Source of the DNA: Chitinophaga filiformis
GTDB taxonomy: Bacteria > Bacteroidota > Bacteroidia > Chitinophagales > Chitinophagaceae
Assembly: GCF_023100805.1 (NCBI RefSeq)
Contig: NZ_CP095855.1
Span: 620,001-684,000, forward strand
Reading direction: 5' to 3'
DNA length: 64,000 nucleotides
The notes beneath the pieces were generated by a model that saw only the letters and a list, made by a program, of their open reading frames with translations, searched no databases and had not been told where the DNA came from. The translations under genes were made by a program, and so were the position numbers. Positions 62,501 to 64,000 of the stretch are shown here, piece by piece; within the stretch, counting starts at the first letter, position 1, and each line of letters opens with the position of its first letter.

Positions 62501-64000
62501 GAGGAGATCAATATCCAACAGGGCACCATTCAATAACTGCTTGTCATTGTTGTTTACATTGTTCAGGGAAGTGCTTACGCCAATACTTCCCAGGAGAGCG
62601 GCATCTGCCAGGATATCAGCTTCAGCGCCAAGGATCAGAATAATGCTGTCTCCACTATGATATGTACCCGGAAAGGAGATCTTTTGCCCTAATGTGGCTG
62701 CAACACCCAAAGGCAGTGATAAATGGGAAGCAGTGGTAGTATCTCCATCTGACGCAAATGCCGGGTTCTGTACGTTACACAGGGCACAGGCCACGCCGCT
62801 TGTAACGGGAGCCTGCTGCCCCGTGCCAAATGTCCATAGCGGACCGGTACCGCCACCAATGGTCACAGGTACCGCAGTCCTTACCAGGCTTGTCGTACCG
62901 GCAGGATCTTCTGCCTCTACATAGTAGGTAGTATTACGGATAAGAGAAGGGGTCGTAAAAGGACCGGAACCGGTAAACACAGGAGCTCCTCCCTGCGGAG
63001 CAGTATACCAATGGAACACCGGATTGGAGAGGCGGATGGTAGGCGTTAAAGTGATCGGGGTATTATAAGCTGTCTTAGCCGGCTGCGGTAATACAGTTAC
63101 CGGGATCATTGCCGCTACCTCATACAACTTCAGTGAACCGGATACGCCCACCAGGCCGCCAAAATCAACCTGTACACCGTCAAATGTTTTTGTGGCAGGA
63201 ACAGCTACGCGGAACTTACGGGCATTGTTCAAGCCTATTCCCAGCAGCTGTAGCTTTACTACCGATGCATCGAGCGTCAGGCCGTCATTATTGGATACCG
63301 CCGGGCCAGCAATGCTGTTGTTAAAAGTTGTCACCTTCACTCCTGGCAGCACCACACCTGCAAGGTCTTCAGCAGGAGCTTCCAGGAACAGTATGATACT
63401 GTCTCCCGCCTGATAAACACCTGGCAGTTTTACTAGTTGCCCTACGGTACCGGCAACACCCAGCGGAACTGTGAGTATAGCAGAAGTAGTTGTATCGCCA
63501 TCTACCGCCAGACCGGGAGTAGTTACGGAACATGCTGCGCAGGCTATGCCTCCTGTAATCGGACTTTGCTGTTCCTGACCGTAACTCCAGATAGTGCCGG
63601 GGCCTCCAGCCACTTTTACCGTAACAGGCGTGCGCACATAGCTGCTGAGGTTAGCTGCAGGGCTATATGCTTCCGCATAGTAAGTAGTGGTACGACTCAG
63701 CAGAGGAGTAGGGAAGTCGCTGCCAATGGCTACAGGTGTTCCACCTGTAGGTGTTGTATACCATCTGTAAACAGGTGCTGATATACGCGCGCCTGTAGCG
63801 GCAGTTAATGTTACATTGGTTCCCGCTGTGATTGTTGGCGCAGCAGGAGTAACCGTAACAGGGATAATAGCTGCAGCTTCATATACATTTAGTACGCCGA
63901 AGGCGGCAAATGCCGTAGACAGGCTTATCTGGGCAGCATCAAAATCTTTGGCGACAGGAACCGTTACACGGAACTTGGTTTTACCGCTTATGCCCAGCCC
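53582..64000 (-). CDS. Giant T9SS type B adhesin, Ig-like repeats (5' end outside window)
   Basis: At least 3472 codons, open to the right edge of the window, so the start and signal peptide lie beyond it; an apparent start at 63637 is an internal GTG inside a repeat. Two modules alternate. A Cys-box module of about 155 residues carries CxxC-type ICLLC plus an AVDNDxxTxS motif and a distal FDRVxVRL strand. An Ig-like module of about 85 residues has WYxxxxGGTPV, then FTTPAL, TTYYVEA and GC. Eight Cys-box modules (one cut by the edge) and twenty-five Ig-like modules are visible, followed by an FN3-like domain (about 54150-53860) and a C-terminal sorting domain (about 53853-53582, FVPNVFTPNGDGFND ... 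WDGTMGG). It is expected to be secreted by the type IX system and held at the cell surface, as gliding or adhesion proteins are. Confidence 0.93.
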   Translation of the reverse strand, partial: GLGISGKTKFRVTVPVAKDFDAAQISLSTAFAAFGVLNVYEAAAIIPVTVTPAAPTITAGTNVTLTAATGARISAPVYRWYTTPTGGTPVAIGSDFPTPLLSRTTTYYAEAYSPAANLSSYVRTPVTVKVAGGPGTIWSYGQEQQSPITGGIACAACSVTTPGLAVDGDTTTSAILTVPLGVAGTVGQLVKLPGVYQAGDSIILFLEAPAEDLAGVVLPGVKVTTFNNSIAGPAVSNNDGLTLDASVVKLQLLGIGLNNARKFRVAVPATKTFDGVQVDFGGLVGVSGSLKLYEVAAMIPVTVLPQPAKTAYNTPITLTPTIRLSNPVFHWYTAPQGGAPVFTGSGPFTTPSLIRNTTYYVEAEDPAGTTSLVRTAVPVTIGGGTGPLWTFGTGQQAPVTSGVACALCNVQNPAFASDGDTTTASHLSLPLGVAATLGQKISFPGTYHSGDSIILILGAEADILADAALLGSIGVSTSLNNVNNNDKQLLNGALLDIDLLQGINGIKRFRVAIPVSHTFDGAQIDIGSLLGANNSLYIYEAIAMTPVTVAPSPAAVNTGQTATLNATLPGIPGAIFNWYETPEGSSPIYTGSSFKTPPLFQHKTYYVEAISPADGLISIRRTAVDVNVNNASGNGQLSCSGSQTQSNGTGGVCLLCTVDNPGLAVDNDPATASKIRLTLGALGNVYQDLVFPVAGKAGDTVRLGLGTSTGLLDLAVLGGISVGLGNGTRPANAEMGALQSDLLTVRLLNGVQQSAYTFVANKNFDRVEIRLSALVGAITELNLYYAQVVTPVAQVAAGNVFTCSGSPVVLSATGPAGYTLRWYTSYTGGAPVGYGASFTTPAITKDTTYFVEAAGADSCGSERRMPVQVKTGLPGVVVTPSSAAVAEGTTPTFNVVAPDPEYIYNWYNVPAGGTPVFVGTQFTTPPVTANATYYAEAVLKGNASCKSLRTPVAVTLNGDGGPATPGDIDCGGATGQQTAASGICIGCFVEKQDSAVDNSTQTASVMHTVLGVGASIQQSLIFPAAGVKGDSVRIKLGFVTALADLGLLSGIQISSSNNATVNNDGVTLSPGLLNLRLLNGNRDLIYTFAPGAAFDRVNVKLSGLATALTTLKVYSAQIFAGTPTVEKDTVYICQGGTATLRATGPGTSFRWYNQPVGGTVLASGATYQVSDVTNAIYYVEALSSSGCVNPARKAVYVIVGLPQPLVTPSVSTIDAGQTVTFTVNGPNPAYQYNWYNAPAGGTLLKANSTSYTTPALSAAAVYYVEVRDPVNNCTSPTRTAVRVDINMPDEPTPCSYATQQVSPVIAGICLLCSVADPALAVDQNANSASTITSTLSAVGYVGQLLRFNNTYPAGDSVTLDLEIPGQLADAALLGGVRLETYNGNTPNGDAIFLNNSIVHLTLLNTGNKFRVTLPVAKAFNGVLVSINGVIAALTRVKVYFAAVVTSRPQVATPTVNVCSGSVATLVATSPNGADLAWYTAAVGGTPLPGNGTYVTPALTASATYYVEASRFGCANPVRIPVRVNVGTTPAAPTAAGRSICAGNPAALLATAPAGATFRWYSAATGGTLLASTANYTTNVLNADTAFYVEADNNGCKSATRTRVPVTVSAGPANLTVTPPATSVISGQGAIFTANATGTNVIYKWYNMSGDSIYTGAVFNTGPLTATSTFSVEAVNAGGCKSGPRVSVTATVVPGSNDIPCDAATSQENAANGICVGCYVENPGLAVDNSTLSKSTLHVVLGLLNGYVQQSLIFPQISEPGDSAVVSLSFDNTLADVGLLSAIEIGSYNGAVSNNDFIALNNPIIKLTLLGGNKQALAGFKPKALFDRLVIRLRSGAASALSAVNVHFASRVVGLPVVKGDTVCTGHHATLTASGPANVSFRWYTTATGGAAVSTGTSYQTPALTANTTYYVEAVKASLNCPNPQRVAVTAIVDPVPAIPVLDTTALSICSGSTATFNVKPVAGVIYRWYTAPAGGTLLFTGTSYRTPNLTATTAYYIEASNTTGCINTNRKMVTATIVGRPGAPAVSSGNVTICANSSAQLAATSATPGAVFRWYTTAAGGTPVFEGASFQTPVLTASATYYVEAAAGACTSAARTTVAVTVNPVPATPTVTTVPVNGEVVSGQSAILTASSATPGAVYNWYTVATGGSPVFTGPIFTTPALTSGITYYVEAVAGACPGARTAVPLTVTVVPNTTCDFANAQSNSTTAICALCSVVDAQNTTDADVNNYSILSVPLAAGGGSVQQSLIFPGVAAAGDSVRIVMELPAQLVDASLLSSLEVSSFNGATANNDALLLNSANVSIRLVSGSDKFTVAFAPGAAYDRVQVRLRGGVVAALVKLHIYYATRQVSAPVVAARNITICSGNTATLTATASPVAKLEWYDAPVGGQKVFEGASFITPALTATKTYYVQSVRTSNDCANPNRVSVTVSVVPGLVAPTVNSAAICAGQQATLTANVTGSNIQTRWYSAPTGGTLLFTGTTYVTNALSTDTAFYVETGNGACTLSSRVKATVTVGGSAPAPVLEAQNVNICAGSVATFKVTSATAGITYKWYTALTGGTPVDTGATFTTPLLSATTVYYVEASSNSSACSQASARVAATATVAARPAVPVLVSDDVEICAGQNAVLFIQNPQNNVSYQFYTAPTGGTLVSTGPVFVVTGITGNVTFYVQAVNNNGCVNAGDRVPVAIRVLPAPATPVVTAPAVAVCPGSTVTLSVQNPNASFAYRWYTTATGGTPVDSGSSFTTPAINSATNYYVEAGNGNCSSPARARVAVSVSTAPPVPVLESDNVSTCTGGTATLRVISNTNGVTYNWYTAATGGTKVFSGPAFVTPALNNSTVYYVEAVSTNSQCTGTSSRVAVTVTVGVSPDVPVLTAASVRVCAGQDVTLSVQHPQAGVSYQWFDAVTGGTLVFTGSNFMVTAVNANVSYYVQAASGSTCVSASRAAASITVDAAAPTPDVVAANMITCVGGTATFNVLNPDAALTYRWYNAPANGILLASGPEYTTAALNKNTTFYVEALNGSGCSSQARKGVTATVVNTIDAPLADGATICAGNAAVLNVKDPLPGISYKWYTAATGGTPVFTGAAFTTAQLNVNTTYYVEAATGGCISQSRTIVPVTVNTTPTSPVVTDATVTVCPGEIATLSVQQANAALTYRWYDSPTGGTPVATGNSIMTPAITANITYYVEALNTSGCASIDRTPVNIILGASASNAAVGGNADLCPGGMATLTATSATANAGFRWYTAATGGAPIATGATFITPALNQNTTYYVEAVSPGGCSSTSRTAVQVNILAPLASPVVTVSQTTPTQVTFEWTAVPGATAYQVTLDNGVTYVVPSSGPEGLSHIISGLSPAQTVTIRVRAVGIADCETSALSTAVTGTTENPQGNNIFVPNVFTPNGDGFNDVHYVYGNTIVNIVMRYYNQFGQQIFETKDQRNGWDGTMGGRQQPVGVYIYVLRATLQDGSVVNKKGTVTIVR

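Noticed and set aside
63635..63637. Start codon of the giant adhesin
   Set aside because: It is a GTG inside a repeat module; the frame continues without a stop to base 64000 and encodes a further module.

Overview
The window looks like chromosomal DNA of a gliding Bacteroidota, most likely a Chitinophaga-type member of the Chitinophagaceae. This is inferred from gene content rather than from any rRNA marker. The pointers are a complete alternative complex III / cytochrome oxidase cluster, a type IX secretion (T9SS) type B sorting domain on a giant adhesin next to PorP/SprF and OmpA/PorE-like genes, the Bacteroidota families DUF5606, DUF2024 and DUF2461, and promoter boxes of the TTTG-N19-TAnnTTTG type. 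No tRNA, rRNA, CRISPR array, prophage or intact insertion sequence was seen.

Layout. 1-560 is a non-coding REP-like array of about 158-bp repeats. 591-3172 holds a DoxX-like membrane protein and a DPP4-type S9 peptidase. 3173-4537 is gene-poor and contains two copies of a hairpin plus conserved box plus micro-ORF cassette. 4538-12645 is mixed housekeeping: CsaA, LptC, a LON-domain protein, two tandem GT4 and one GT2 glycosyltransferases, MeaB, a Gdx/SugE exporter and a ClC channel. 12956-13216 is DUF2024.

The core is the leftward cluster 13322-29510: actA-B-C-D-E-F, coxB, coxA, cyoE, two subunit III genes, a subunit IV gene, SCO, DUF420 and a small Cys-motif membrane protein. Together these encode a quinol-oxidising complex III replacement, an aa3-type oxidase and its copper/heme assembly factors, which would act as one respiratory chain and probably a supercomplex. 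No heme A synthase (ctaA) is present here. Beyond it on the + strand lie purN, an outer-membrane protein, and a second SCO gene paired with a Fur-family regulator behind a strong palindromic operator candidate.

32604-49405 is mainly housekeeping: PepF, DUF5606, a lamin-tail protein, asd, DUF2461, an AmtB ammonium channel with an outer-membrane porin, UvrB, an S1/P1 nuclease, a PfkB kinase and a MATE pump. Several perfect inverted-repeat terminators separate convergent genes. 34478-34580 is an 11-bp-period satellite that folds back on itself.

49804-64000 is the surface region: a small lipoprotein, then a leftward T9SS-adhesin locus (giant adhesin, PorP/SprF, OmpA/PorE-like). The adhesin runs off the right edge with at least 3472 codons visible. 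It is built from two module types with a clear grammar: after each Cys-box module the number of Ig-like modules is 1,1,1,2,2,3,4 and finally 11. This is the most interesting structure in the window.
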